A stretch of DNA of 64,000 nucleotides from JAJAZB01 sp964244295 (GCA_964244295.1 CAXTIG010000032.1:19068-83067), one strand, 5' to 3'; counted from the stretch's first letter, positions 23,458 to 31,175 are shown. The notes: generated by a model from the sequence alone, not told the origin. A program made the numbers and translations.

Positions 23458-23892
23458 ATGCAAACCCGTTTACTGCTCACCGTTTGCTGCTGCTGTTTCG
23501 CGCTTGCCGCCCAGGCCGCGCCCAAACCCCGCCCGGCGGAAGCCGACATCCGCGCCGCGCTCGACTCCACCTCGGCGGGCTGGAACCGGGGCGATTTAAA
23601 AACCTACCTTGCCTACTATACCCCGAACGCCCAGGAAATGGGTCCCAACGGCCCGCGCGGCGGCGTGGAGGTAATCGAAAACACGATGAAAAACGGCTTC
23701 TGGAAAACGGGCCGCCCGCTCCAGCAACTCCACTTCGAGCACGTCGCCGTGCGAATGCTGGGCAAAGCCAACGCGATGGTCACCGGCCAGTACGTCCTGA
23801 CCGGCGGCGACAAACCCAACCGCACGGGCTGGTTTACGACGGTGTGGGAAAAGACGAAGGACGGGTGGCGGATGATTTTTGATCATTCGTAG
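23458..23892 (+). CDS. Exported SnoaL/DUF4440-type protein
   Basis: Encodes 144 residues. The signal peptide is unusually Cys-rich (LLTVCCCCFALAAQAAP). The mature part has the SnoaL-like pattern: IRAALDSTSAGWNRGDLKTY, a glycine-proline turn MGPNGPRGG and the ending GWFTTVWEKTKDGWRMIFDH, where DUF4440 proteins carry their conserved Trp pair. Role unknown. The 46 bp encoding this tail (23816-23861) recur exactly at 24954-24999. Confidence 0.8.
   Translation: MQTRLLLTVCCCCFALAAQAAPKPRPAEADIRAALDSTSAGWNRGDLKTYLAYYTPNAQEMGPNGPRGGVEVIENTMKNGFWKTGRPLQQLHFEHVAVRMLGKANAMVTGQYVLTGGDKPNRTGWFTTVWEKTKDGWRMIFDHS
23810..23861 (+). repeat. Direct repeat, copy 1 (within the SnoaL-like gene)
   Basis: 52 bp that match 24948-24999 with one mismatch; the last 46 bp are identical. 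This copy is coding (C-terminus of the SnoaL-like protein). Confidence 0.9.
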
Positions 23893-23945
23893 GGGAAACG
23901 GACCCACAAGGCTTGTAGCGTTTGGCTACGTTTCTTACTTTTACA

Positions 23946-24191
23946 ATGGCTTGGCCTATGTTCGACAATTTCGAGGGAATCAAGATTTACGTGTACGACT
24001 TCGATCACCCGCCGCCGCATTTTCACGCCATCAGCGCCGAGTACGAAGCTCAGATCAGTATCCAAACCCTCGACGTGTTACGCGGCGAAATGCCACCGGC
24101 CAAACTGAAGAAAATAATTCGGTGGGCGAAAGAAAATCAAGCCTTGCTGCTCGCCGAATTTGAAACCCTGAATCCGCCCAAAGAGCGATGA
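23946..24191 (+). CDS. DUF4160 protein
   Basis: Encodes 81 residues from ATG 23946 (an ATG at 23958 is also possible). The core FDNFEGIKIYVYDFDHPPPH with a following HAISAEYEAQI matches DUF4160, whose hallmark is a strand plus an HxPPHxH-like motif; here HPPPHFHA. The C-terminal helix (PAKLKKIIRWAKENQALLLA) also fits. Its last bases overlap the DUF2442 start (ATGA). The two domains commonly occur as adjacent genes and are considered toxin/antitoxin-like, without proof of mechanism. Confidence 0.82.
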   Translation: MAWPMFDNFEGIKIYVYDFDHPPPHFHAISAEYEAQISIQTLDVLRGEMPPAKLKKIIRWAKENQALLLAEFETLNPPKER

Positions 24192-24637
24192 AAGCACCCC
24201 GGCTCGTTAAGATTTTAGCTGTCGAACCGTTCCGAATCACTGCGTTGTGGACGAACGGCGAAGTACGAATCAACGACTTTGCTGGTAAACTGGAGCAATT
24301 CAAGCAAAGCGAGCGGTACCAGCAATTGGCCGATTTTGAGGAATTCAGCCGGGTTGAAGTTGGCGCGGGCGATACGCTGACCTGGCCCCGGCTGCAATTT
24401 AAAAACAGCAAAGGCCAGCAAAGCGCCATCGCCTTCGATCCCGACGTGTTGCTGGCCGAAAGCACCCTGACCGAACCGCCCACGCACATTGAAATCGACC
24501 CCACGCACGAATTTACCCAAGCCGATTACGCCCGCCGCAAGGGCCTCAGCCCCTCGAAAGTACGAACCTGGGTAAAGCGCGGTAAACTCAAAAGCCGCTA
24601 CGTGCCGCATCTGGATTTGACGTTGGTGGTGGAGTAA
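24188..24637 (+). CDS. DUF2442 protein with C-terminal helix-turn-helix
   Basis: Encodes 149 residues, longer than the ~85 usual for DUF2442. Residues 1-100 are the DUF2442 domain (FRITALWTNGEVRINDFAGK, then VEVGAGDTLTWPRLQF and IAFDPDVLL). Residues ~110-149 (TQADYARRKGLSPSKVRTWV, followed by KRGKLKSRYV) form an excisionase/MerR-like helix-turn-helix with a short wing. The overlap with the DUF4160 gene points to a translationally coupled pair in which this member could bind DNA and autoregulate. That role is inferred. Confidence 0.82.
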   Translation: MKAPRLVKILAVEPFRITALWTNGEVRINDFAGKLEQFKQSERYQQLADFEEFSRVEVGAGDTLTWPRLQFKNSKGQQSAIAFDPDVLLAESTLTEPPTHIEIDPTHEFTQADYARRKGLSPSKVRTWVKRGKLKSRYVPHLDLTLVVE

Positions 24638-24727
24638 AAAAAGGAGGTTTTAGATGTAAGGCTTTCGGCAAGTGAATGATACCTCTAGCTCATTCAGAGT
24701 CGATACCCCTGAAATTTTAATTTAGCC

Positions 24728-24943
24728 ATGAATCCCTACCTCGATTTTAAGCAAAAAGCCGCCGCCCGCTTGGCGCCGTTTGTCAACGATCCTGCCGGGT
24801 TACTGGCGTATCTCAAACCCTACCAGCAAACCGCTCTTGAACACCAGCGCCTCCGTCCGGTGCGGCCCCGGCCAATTCACCCGGTGGTCACCTGGAAGCC
24901 CCTCATTCCGGCCCCCGCTCCGCGTGGGTTTTGGAAGAAATAG
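24728..24943 (+). CDS. Small unknown protein
   Basis: Encodes 71 residues. The N-terminal half is helical (LDFKQKAAARLAPFVNDPAG, LLAYLKPYQQTALEH) and the C-terminal half is proline/arginine-rich (RPVRPRPIHPVVTWKPLIPA), probably extended. No family recognised. It starts 90 bp after the DUF2442 gene and ends four bases before the second copy of the 46-bp repeat. It may belong to the same acquired block. Confidence 0.5.
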   Translation: MNPYLDFKQKAAARLAPFVNDPAGLLAYLKPYQQTALEHQRLRPVRPRPIHPVVTWKPLIPAPAPRGFWKK

Positions 24944-24947
24944 GTTT

Positions 24948-24999
24948 ACAAATCCAACCGCACGGGCTGGTTTACGACGGTGTGGGAAAAGACGAAGGA
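24948..24999 (+). repeat. Direct repeat, copy 2 (non-coding)
   Basis: 52 bp matching 23810-23861 with one mismatch (46 bp identical), offset 1138 bp. Weak similarity to the SnoaL-like gene tail continues a little beyond (gattttgattgtcat versus gatttttgatcat), so it looks like a stray 3' end of a paralogous gene. The AT-rich segment begins right after it. Confidence 0.9.
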
Positions 25000-25046
25000 G
25001 GAAAAGATTTTGATTGTCATGTACTGTAAGACAGATAATTTTTCCA

Positions 25047-26099
25047 ATGGACACCAGTTACGCAGAATCTTATTTTGGAAAGCCATTACGAGAAATAAAT
25101 CAAAATGATGTAAAATCATTTTTTTTGAATCCTCAAGAAGAAACCGAAACTATTGAGTTTAAGTCATTTTTTGAAAATAACTCAGCCAACTACAGCCACA
25201 AAGAGAATGCAGTTCTTAAAACAATTTGTGCTTTCCTTAATTCCGGCGGCGGTCTTCTTATTTGGGGGGCACCTTCTGGGGAGTTGGATTCTCAAAGGAA
25301 TATCAAGACATTCACTGGAGAGTTATCGCCTGTTGGAGTGAGAATAGAGAAAGATAGCTTTATTTCGAAGATTGCTAATCGAATTATACCGTTAAGTAAT
25401 TTAATCAATTTTCATTCAATTGAAGTTGGTGACTCAAAGTACATTTATCTTTTTGATGTTCAGCAGAGTATTAGTAGGCCTCACCGCTTTGATGATAAGT
25501 ACTGGATTCGGATGGACGGACAGACGAAAGTAGCTCCACATCACATCGTTGAAGCACTTTTTAAACAAATCTCATTTCCTATTCTTGGAGGCTATATCAA
25601 GTTTGAGAAGTGTAAATTGATTTACAATCAAAATGCATTTCTCATATTTGGGAAAATCTTTATTTTCAATCATTCTAAAAATCAGAACGAATTTGACATC
25701 TATTTTAGTTTGTCAATATCACAAGGAAAACTGAGAGCCATGTCACGTGATTCGGAAATCGGAATTTTTTCGAACAAATATCAAACATACCGGAGAGAGG
25801 AAGTCAGTAAAATATTGAGTTATAGCCATGCACCCTACCATGATTTTTGCGTCGAACTGCCACATAGTTTTTGCAATAACTTGGAAAATAAATTAGAAAT
25901 AATGTTAACATTTGGAGGGCGGACTAGTCCAATGAAAAAATCTGAATATTTACTACAAGTTGACGACACAAGTATTTTAAATCTTAATTTTGAAGATAAA
26001 ACAAAAAATGTATTTCGTATTTCTGAAAGTTTAAATGAAATGATGAATACTTGGGAAGAAGATGAAGATAAGCGAGTAAGATTTTTACTTGATCAATAA
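25047..26099 (+). CDS. AT-rich AlbA_2 domain protein, probably acquired
   Basis: Encodes 350 residues from ATG 25047. The AlbA_2 domain covers about residues 25-165: ETETIEFKSFFENN, then LKTICAFLNSGGGLLIWG and YWIRMDGQTKVAPHHIVEA. The C-terminal ~180 residues have no recognised motif and end in acidic/basic helices (TWEEDEDKRVRFLLDQ). Base composition and codon use are strikingly AT-rich (about one third GC by eye) against ~60% around it, which suggests recent horizontal transfer. AlbA_2 proteins of this kind appear in defence-like and regulatory settings; the function here is unknown. Confidence 0.8.
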   Translation: MDTSYAESYFGKPLREINQNDVKSFFLNPQEETETIEFKSFFENNSANYSHKENAVLKTICAFLNSGGGLLIWGAPSGELDSQRNIKTFTGELSPVGVRIEKDSFISKIANRIIPLSNLINFHSIEVGDSKYIYLFDVQQSISRPHRFDDKYWIRMDGQTKVAPHHIVEALFKQISFPILGGYIKFEKCKLIYNQNAFLIFGKIFIFNHSKNQNEFDIYFSLSISQGKLRAMSRDSEIGIFSNKYQTYRREEVSKILSYSHAPYHDFCVELPHSFCNNLENKLEIMLTFGGRTSPMKKSEYLLQVDDTSILNLNFEDKTKNVFRISESLNEMMNTWEEDEDKRVRFLLDQ

Positions 26100-26168
26100 T
26101 AACTCTTGCTATTATTGTTTTTCAAAACTGCTAACTACAAACGCCCGGAGTTCGTTAACCACGCTCAC

Positions 26169-26801
26169 CTATAACTCCTCCAAAACCACCTCCCGGTACC
26201 AAACCTCCGCCTTCCCACCCCCGTGAATCTGCAACCCAATCAACCCGGTTTGAGGTAGAGAAATATCCGGTTCGGTGTAGTCTACGGTCTGTTTCCCGTT
26301 GAGAAACAGGCGGATGCGGCGGCCTTCGGCGCGGATTTCGTAGTCGTTCCAATCATTCGGTTTTAACAGGCGGGCCACCAGCGCGGAGTCGGGACCGGCG
26401 AGGGTCTTGTTTCGCCGCGATTCGTCGTAGAGGCTGGCCCAGTAGCCCGCCCCGAGGTCGGCCTGGTAGCCGGTCATTTCGTAGGCCGGATCGCTCAGGC
26501 GTGTGCTGCGAAACTGAATGCCTGCGTTGACGAAGCCCGTGCCGGTCAGTTTGAATTGCAGGCGCAGCACGAAGTTGCCGTAGGCACGGGTGGTACAGAG
26601 GAAATCGTTGTGCGGCACGGTCGTGGTGAGGGAGCCGCCCACCAAGGCCCCCTCCTGAATGCGCCAGGTGCGCAGCGTGTCGCCCTCCCAACCCCGGAAC
26701 GTGCGCCCGTCGAAGAGGCGGATGGGTTTGGGTTTGACGGACGAACGGAATCCAACCGTCAGCAAGCAGGTCAGGAGCAGAAAAGCGGGAGTGGATTTCA
26801 T
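26169..26801 (-). CDS. Secreted DUF1080 (3-keto-disaccharide hydrolase-like) protein
   Basis: Encodes 210 residues from ATG 26801, where a signal peptide begins (FLLLTCLLTVGF); the upstream in-frame start lies in the intergenic hairpin region. The DUF1080 lectin-like jelly roll is clear: IRLFDGRTFRGWEGDTLRTW, DFLCTTRAYGNFVLRLQFKL, then AGIQFRSTRL and NDYEIRAEGRRIRLFLNGKQ. This family includes 3-keto-glucoside hydrolases. It may work with the exported isomerase and propeller/cytochrome protein at 13.7-17.6 kb. A TACGTTCG box lies at 26832-26839. Confidence 0.88.
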   Translation of the reverse strand: MKSTPAFLLLTCLLTVGFRSSVKPKPIRLFDGRTFRGWEGDTLRTWRIQEGALVGGSLTTTVPHNDFLCTTRAYGNFVLRLQFKLTGTGFVNAGIQFRSTRLSDPAYEMTGYQADLGAGYWASLYDESRRNKTLAGPDSALVARLLKPNDWNDYEIRAEGRRIRLFLNGKQTVDYTEPDISLPQTGLIGLQIHGGGKAEVWYREVVLEEL

Positions 26802-26831
26802 GGGCGCATTCGTTGGCGTCGTTGTCCGGGG

Positions 26832-26839
26832 CGAACGTA
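26832..26839 (-). promoter_or_regulatory. Putative -7 promoter element
   Basis: Minus strand TACGTTCG, one base off the TAnnTTTG consensus, 30 bp upstream of the DUF1080 start. Confidence 0.35.
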
Positions 26840-26862
26840 CGGGTTTTATTTGAAAAAGCGAC

Positions 26863-26948
26863 GGGGTCACCCTGAGCGTAGTCGAAGGGCGTGCGGCTGG
26901 TCAGCGCTGGCCCACCGCACGCCCTTCGACTACGCTCAGGGTGACCCC
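26863..26948. repeat. REP-like hairpin, copy B, 34-bp perfect arms
   Basis: The arms at 26863-26896 and 26915-26948 are perfectly complementary with core tcaccctgagcgtagtcgaa; loop ctggtcagcgctggccca. It shares arm and loop sequence with copy A at 23297, differing at a few compensated positions (gg in copy A versus gt here with matching change in the other arm), which indicates the hairpin itself is conserved. Confidence 0.88.
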
Positions 26949-27074
26949 TGCAATTCACCGCCCTGTTTCAACGTCACACCAATTGCGCTCGTTTTGGCCC
27001 CGTTTGTCAACCCAAACCCACCCACTGCTAGTTCCGGCTGGCGTGGCCCCTAGCCCGGTGTCAACTTTGCGGGC

Positions 27075-27776
27075 ATGGAACGCTTCCTTACCTCGCTCAT
27101 CGCCAGCCTCTGCACGGCCCCGCTGCTTTTCTTCCTGGTCTCGTGGTGGATTTGGCAACAAGGCCAGACGGGCGGCCCCGACGCCCGCCTCGGCAACGCG
27201 TACCTCGGTACCTGGCTGGGTTTTCTGGCGGCAGGGTTGGGCTTTTTCGTTCTCTGGTTGCTGGCTTACCGATTTCTGACGGGCACTTACCTGCGGCACC
27301 TTCAACTAGCCGACGCGCTGGGACTGCTGGCCTGGGCTTTGGTGTGGGGACAGTACGACGCCGGGCAACCCAAGCGGCTGGAGTACAACGACCACCGCGC
27401 CAACCTGGAAGTGGAAGTACGCGCCGCCCGCTGGCTCCTCAGCGGCAAGCCCGTCGATGCCGTCGTTTCGATGGATTTTGTCGGTGGAGACGACCTCAGT
27501 TCCCCGCATCCCGACCGGGTACGCGAGGAAGAAGCCTACGTGATTCTGCCCTGGGAAACGGCCCCGCTGTCAGTGAAAGACTGGGCCGTGCGGGTATTCG
27601 TCCACCAACGCCCCGTACTTTTTCCCTTGAATTTGCCCAAACGCCCGACCCAATCGACGGAGTGGTCCGACTGGGCGGCCCCGACTCCGTACCAGGACGA
27701 AGCCCTGACCGATGGCGTTCGGCAGGGGCTGGCGTTGCGGTACCGGTTCCGGCTGGTTCCGTACGGAACACCGTGA
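27075..27776 (+). CDS. Membrane protein of unknown function
   Basis: Encodes 233 residues. Three hydrophobic segments near the N-terminus (LCTAPLLFFLVSWWIWQ; LGTWLGFLAAGLGFFVLWLL; ALGLLAWALVWG) anchor it, followed by a ~140-residue soluble domain (NLEVEVRAARWLLSGKPVDA). No family recognised. It is followed 37 bp later by another small membrane protein on the same strand, so the two are probably co-transcribed. A CAACTTTG box 12 bp upstream may be the promoter. Confidence 0.65.
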   Translation: MERFLTSLIASLCTAPLLFFLVSWWIWQQGQTGGPDARLGNAYLGTWLGFLAAGLGFFVLWLLAYRFLTGTYLRHLQLADALGLLAWALVWGQYDAGQPKRLEYNDHRANLEVEVRAARWLLSGKPVDAVVSMDFVGGDDLSSPHPDRVREEEAYVILPWETAPLSVKDWAVRVFVHQRPVLFPLNLPKRPTQSTEWSDWAAPTPYQDEALTDGVRQGLALRYRFRLVPYGTP

Positions 27777-27813
27777 TTTTTCGATTCCAGGTGGACTCAC
27801 CGCTGTAAAATCC

Positions 27814-28254
27814 ATGAACCCCAATTCCCCCGCTTTTGCCCTGCTCATCGCCTTCGGCGGCGTTTTCTTCGGTACCGGTTTCTTTTTCGTAGGCCGCTAC
27901 CTCTGGCGCGAAGGGCGTGAACTCCGCCGGGAGGGCGTCGGGGTCAGGGCGACGATTTTGCAAAAAATAAACAAGGGCGGCTGGGACGGCAACGGGTTGC
28001 GTTGCGCGTTCCGGGATGCTGCCGGCGCGCACGAAGTCGAACTAACGGTTTCTTCAAAACTCTGGCACCAGATTCGGGAAAACGGCACCGTGCCGCTCAC
28101 GCTGCTCCCCGGGCAGCTCGAAACGGTTCGCGTCGGGTCGCCCTTCGGCTGGAAACTGCGGGGTGTGATCGGGCTGGGGATGATGGCGGTTGGGGTGTTG
28201 GCGGGGTTCGGGTTTCTTATCGGCGGCCTCTGGGAGGCATTTATGCTTCGCTGA
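27814..28254 (+). CDS. DUF3592-like membrane protein
   Basis: Encodes 146 residues from ATG 27814, just downstream of the previous membrane protein. Two hydrophobic ends (FALLIAFGGVFFGTGFFFVG and MMAVGVLAGFGFLIGGLW) flank a soluble beta domain (GVGVRATILQKINKGGWDGN, LRCAFRDAAGAHEVELTVSS), the layout of DUF3592-type proteins. Function unknown. The REP cluster begins 36 bp after its end. Confidence 0.65.
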   Translation: MNPNSPAFALLIAFGGVFFGTGFFFVGRYLWREGRELRREGVGVRATILQKINKGGWDGNGLRCAFRDAAGAHEVELTVSSKLWHQIRENGTVPLTLLPGQLETVRVGSPFGWKLRGVIGLGMMAVGVLAGFGFLIGGLWEAFMLR

Positions 28255-28290
28255 AAACAGGCGTGGTTCAAGGTCGAAGGGCGGATGTGA

Positions 28291-28487
28291 CGTCATTGCG
28301 AGCGGAGGCAATTCGATGGAGTGGAACGACATCGAATTGCCGGAGCGAAGCAATCCCCCGCCGGAGACCAAAATAGCCAAAACCAAGTAAGTTTCCTGAC
28401 GCTATCTTAGTCTCCGGCGGGGGATTGCTTCGCTCCGGGTGAAAAGGCTCGCTTCGCTTGTCTTTTCACCCTCCGCTCGCAATGACG
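28291..28487. repeat. Nested REP cluster (~200 bp)
   Basis: Three inverted repeats are nested or adjacent here. Outer arms cgtcattgcgagcgga (28291-28306) and its complement (28472-28487); an inner gcaattcgatg/catcgaattgc pair near 28308-28341; and 26-bp arms at 28342-28367 and 28411-28436 (ggagcgaagcaatcccccgc and on). This fills the 320-bp gene-free stretch between the DUF3592-like gene and the demethylase-like gene; apart from a weak TACGTTGC box before 28575 nothing else is seen. Confidence 0.85.
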
Positions 28488-28574
28488 CGAATCATGGAAA
28501 GGTGTTCTTGGGCTTTTCAGCCAAAAATCGGTACGTTGCCGTCGCGTCTGCTTCGGGCGCGGCGTTCGATTTTT

Positions 28575-29507
28575 ATGCTGCCTTACTTTCCCTTCGGTCT
28601 ACGTTACAACGAAAAAATGGGCACCGCGCCCCTGCGCGAAGGTGAGCGGCTGATCGAACCCGACGGACGCTACGAAGCCGAAATTTCCTTCAAACGAAAC
28701 CTGCTCGCCGCCGATCCCGACTACTGCACGCAGGCCCCGCCCGAAACCGAAACCGCCCAGTGGGACGTGCTCGAAGCGGTTTTGGATGATTTACACCGCC
28801 ACGACCCAGCCCATTTTTTCCTCAAAAAAACTGCCGATGCCTGGCACTGGCACAACCGGCAGTTGGACGAAGAAACCCGCTTTGTTTTCGGAAAATCCGC
28901 CTCGCTGCCCTTGCCACCCCTCGACTGGGTGGGGCGTCAGACGCAGGAAGATTTGCTCGTGATGCAGGGCGGAGTTCTCGCGGCCGGGCAGCTTTGCTTC
29001 GCCAACGACTGGAGTTTGGGCGAAAAAATGGGGAAGCCGTTTCTGGAAATCCACGCCCCCGTCGGGCCGGTGATTACGCCCATGCTCCACGCCGCTCAAA
29101 CCCTGCTCGAACGCCTGACCCGCCCCGTTTGGCGGCTCAACTGGAGTTTCAAACTCAGCGACAGCCTTGACCAAAGTACCCGGCACCACGCGGCGCTGAA
29201 GGCGGAGTTTGGCCGAATCCTACCCACGCTGACGCCCTCGAACCTCGGTGAGCGCGTGTGGGTGCGGGTGGAGCGCCAGACCCTCAGCCGCTTGCCGCGT
29301 TCGGGCGGGATTTTGTTCAGCGTTCGCACCTACCAGAGTCAACTCGAAACCGAAGTGGCTGACGCTGACCGCGCCGCCCGGATACTGGCCGTGCTGCGCT
29401 CCGCGCCGGTGGAATTGCTGGACTACAAGTCGGTGACGCCTTTTTTGGGGACGTTGCTGGACTGTTTGGAAAAGAAGACAGCTTCTGACGGGCTACCACT
29501 CACTTGA
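28575..29507 (+). CDS. Heme-dependent oxidative N-demethylase-like protein (DUF3445)
   Basis: Encodes 310 residues from ATG 28575; the longer upstream frame runs through the REP cluster and is rejected. It has the DUF3445 layout: DGRYEAEISFKRNLLAADPD, then DWVGRQTQEDLLVMQG and LCFANDWSLGEKMGKPFLEI with HAPVGPV, and ERVWVRVERQTLSRLPRSGG near the C-terminus. Characterised members (as in dimethylamine mono-oxygenase, DmmA-like) bind heme and remove methyl groups from amines. The substrate here is open. Its last 8 bp overlap the convergent caspase gene. Confidence 0.85.
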   Translation: MLPYFPFGLRYNEKMGTAPLREGERLIEPDGRYEAEISFKRNLLAADPDYCTQAPPETETAQWDVLEAVLDDLHRHDPAHFFLKKTADAWHWHNRQLDEETRFVFGKSASLPLPPLDWVGRQTQEDLLVMQGGVLAAGQLCFANDWSLGEKMGKPFLEIHAPVGPVITPMLHAAQTLLERLTRPVWRLNWSFKLSDSLDQSTRHHAALKAEFGRILPTLTPSNLGERVWVRVERQTLSRLPRSGGILFSVRTYQSQLETEVADADRAARILAVLRSAPVELLDYKSVTPFLGTLLDCLEKKTASDGLPLT

Positions 29508-30462
29508 TTTTTTTCAACGGAAAGAAAAACAGACCACCTTCGTCCCCGGCGTTGAGCAACGTTTCGTGTTGGGGGCGCTGCTGGGTGGGGCTGTTATTCG
29601 TAACCGCCTGTTCGAGCCGGGAAAATAAAATCCGGCTGCTCAGGTATTCATCCTTGTTATCGCTGAGCCGTTTGAGCAGGTAGTCAAGGAAAACGCTCTG
29701 GTCGGGTACGGGTTCTTTCGCGCCGCTGGTCATCACTTTGCGGCTTTTGGGGCGGTAGTTGGCCGTCACGTAGGGATCGACCGTACCGCCCCGGGTGCTG
29801 ATCGTGCCCCCGAAGCAGGCGTCCGTCACCAGCAACACGTGCCGTGCTTTCAGGGGCCGGAGGGCATCGACGATGGAGCTGTTGCTGATCCAGGTCGAGG
29901 TCAGGGTGGGGTCGCTGTCGGCGGGTTGCCAGTAGCCTTGTTTGGCGTCTTCGTCCCAAACGCCGTGACCGGCGTAGAAAATCAGCACGTTGTCGTCGGG
30001 AAGCGTCTGGCCGCGCAGTCGTTGCAGGGCATCCATCACGGCCGAGCGCGTGGGATTGCTCAGTACCGTGGTGGCAGCGGGTTCAAAACCGTAGCGTTGC
30101 AGCAGCACTTCGCTCAACCTCCGGGCGTCGCCGACCGGATGCCGCAGGTCGTTCATGCCGGGGTGCGTGTAGTCGCTGACACCCATCAGCAGGGCGAAAA
30201 AGCGGCCTTTGGGTAGTTCAGCCGGGTTAGCATCCGTCAATTCCGTACCCCGTTTGGCCGTTTGGCCAATGGCAACGCGTTGCCCCTGGCTCTCGCTCCC
30301 GGCCGCCCCGATCCGGAGTCGTTGCGAAGCGGACGTGCCTTCGGCGGGTTTAGTTTGAATGGAAAACGACGCGCTGCCACTCTCGCCGGAGGCTTGCGCC
30401 CGGAGTGACGTTTGACAAGCGGCCCAGCCGAGCAGCAGCAAGCCAACGCAGCGGAATTTCAT
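29500..30462 (-). CDS. Secreted caspase-fold (peptidase C14) protein
   Basis: Encodes 320 residues from the ATG at 30462, which overlaps the upstream stop (TGATG) and opens a signal peptide (FRCVGLLLLGWAACQTSLRA). After a ~60-residue polar linker comes the p20-like caspase domain: RFFALLMGVSDYTHPGMNDL, then catalytic His166 in YAGHG and Cys216 in DACFGG. An intact dyad suggests a peptidase in the periplasm or outside the cell, with Arg/Lys preference as known for bacterial metacaspases. It is translationally coupled to a secreted partner upstream. Substrate unknown. Confidence 0.88.
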   Translation of the reverse strand: MKFRCVGLLLLGWAACQTSLRAQASGESGSASFSIQTKPAEGTSASQRLRIGAAGSESQGQRVAIGQTAKRGTELTDANPAELPKGRFFALLMGVSDYTHPGMNDLRHPVGDARRLSEVLLQRYGFEPAATTVLSNPTRSAVMDALQRLRGQTLPDDNVLIFYAGHGVWDEDAKQGYWQPADSDPTLTSTWISNSSIVDALRPLKARHVLLVTDACFGGTISTRGGTVDPYVTANYRPKSRKVMTSGAKEPVPDQSVFLDYLLKRLSDNKDEYLSSRILFSRLEQAVTNNSPTQQRPQHETLLNAGDEGGLFFFPLKKIK

Positions 30463-31175
30463 CACCGGCATTGAATTTTGTTGCCGTCGCGGAATTGGAT
30501 GTCGAGCGAATTAAGATTTAAGCGGAACAGCTTGATTTCGTCAAGCACTTTGTCGGGCTTGAAAATCAGCGTGTACCGGGCACGAATGTCCCGCGCCAAA
30601 TCAAAATTTGTCGCGTCACAGTTGGTAGGACATTGGCTGGTTGAAATTCGATGTCCGTCGTACCGATCTCCTTCTTCATCAAGTAGAAAACAATACCCGG
30701 CACCAATGAAAAATTGAACGTCTTTGGTCAACGAGGTCAGGTACATCGTGATGTTCACCATCCCACCCGATTGGTTACAGGAAGCCACTTCAAACCGGAA
30801 ATTCTCATTTTCCCACTTGGGCCGCGTTGCCGTGCCCCCAGCCCCCGAAGCGGCCACCGCCGTCACCTTAAATTTTACGTCGCCGTCGAGGCTGGCCACG
30901 TCTTTCAGCACGTCCCAGGTGAGTTGGTGCTTGCCGTTGGCCAGGCGTTTGCCCGTGCCCACGTCGCCCGAAACGCTTTTCAGGGGCTGGTACTCCCCGC
31001 CGTTGAGCGAGTAAAAGGCCACCACGTCGAGGGCCTGACTGGGGGCCGCGCTCAACTCGTAACTGATGACGACGGATTCGCCAGTGGTGCGGGAACTGAC
31101 GTTGCCGATGGTTTGCGCCGGGAGGGTGCGCAGGCTGGCAAGCAGAGCGGGAAGTACCAGGAAAAGTGCTTTCAC
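30462..31175 (-). CDS. Secreted partner of the caspase-fold protein
   Basis: Encodes 237 residues; no ATG is available and the GTG at 31175 opens a signal peptide (KALFLVLPALLASLRTLPAQ). A TTG three codons upstream is an alternative. The first ~100 residues form a beta domain ending in GDVGTGKRLANGKHQLTWDV, a motif I associate with Bacteroidota secreted proteins near caspases and formylglycine-type proteins. The C-terminal part carries four cysteines near its middle and end (VASCNQSGG, STSQCPTNCDATN) that may form disulfides. Function unknown; coupling suggests it acts with the protease. Confidence 0.7.
   Translation of the reverse strand: MKALFLVLPALLASLRTLPAQTIGNVSSRTTGESVVISYELSAAPSQALDVVAFYSLNGGEYQPLKSVSGDVGTGKRLANGKHQLTWDVLKDVASLDGDVKFKVTAVAASGAGGTATRPKWENENFRFEVASCNQSGGMVNITMYLTSLTKDVQFFIGAGYCFLLDEEGDRYDGHRISTSQCPTNCDATNFDLARDIRARYTLIFKPDKVLDEIKLFRLNLNSLDIQFRDGNKIQCR

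Noticed and set aside
24780..25013. Frame reading through the second copy of the 46-bp repeat
   Set aside because: Different frame from the copy in the SnoaL-like gene, so the repeat is not coding the same peptide here; product is Arg-rich noise.
23297..28487. Possible CRISPR array from repeated palindromes
   Set aside because: Copies are few, unevenly spaced by kilobases and lack unique ~30-bp spacers; no cas genes in the window.
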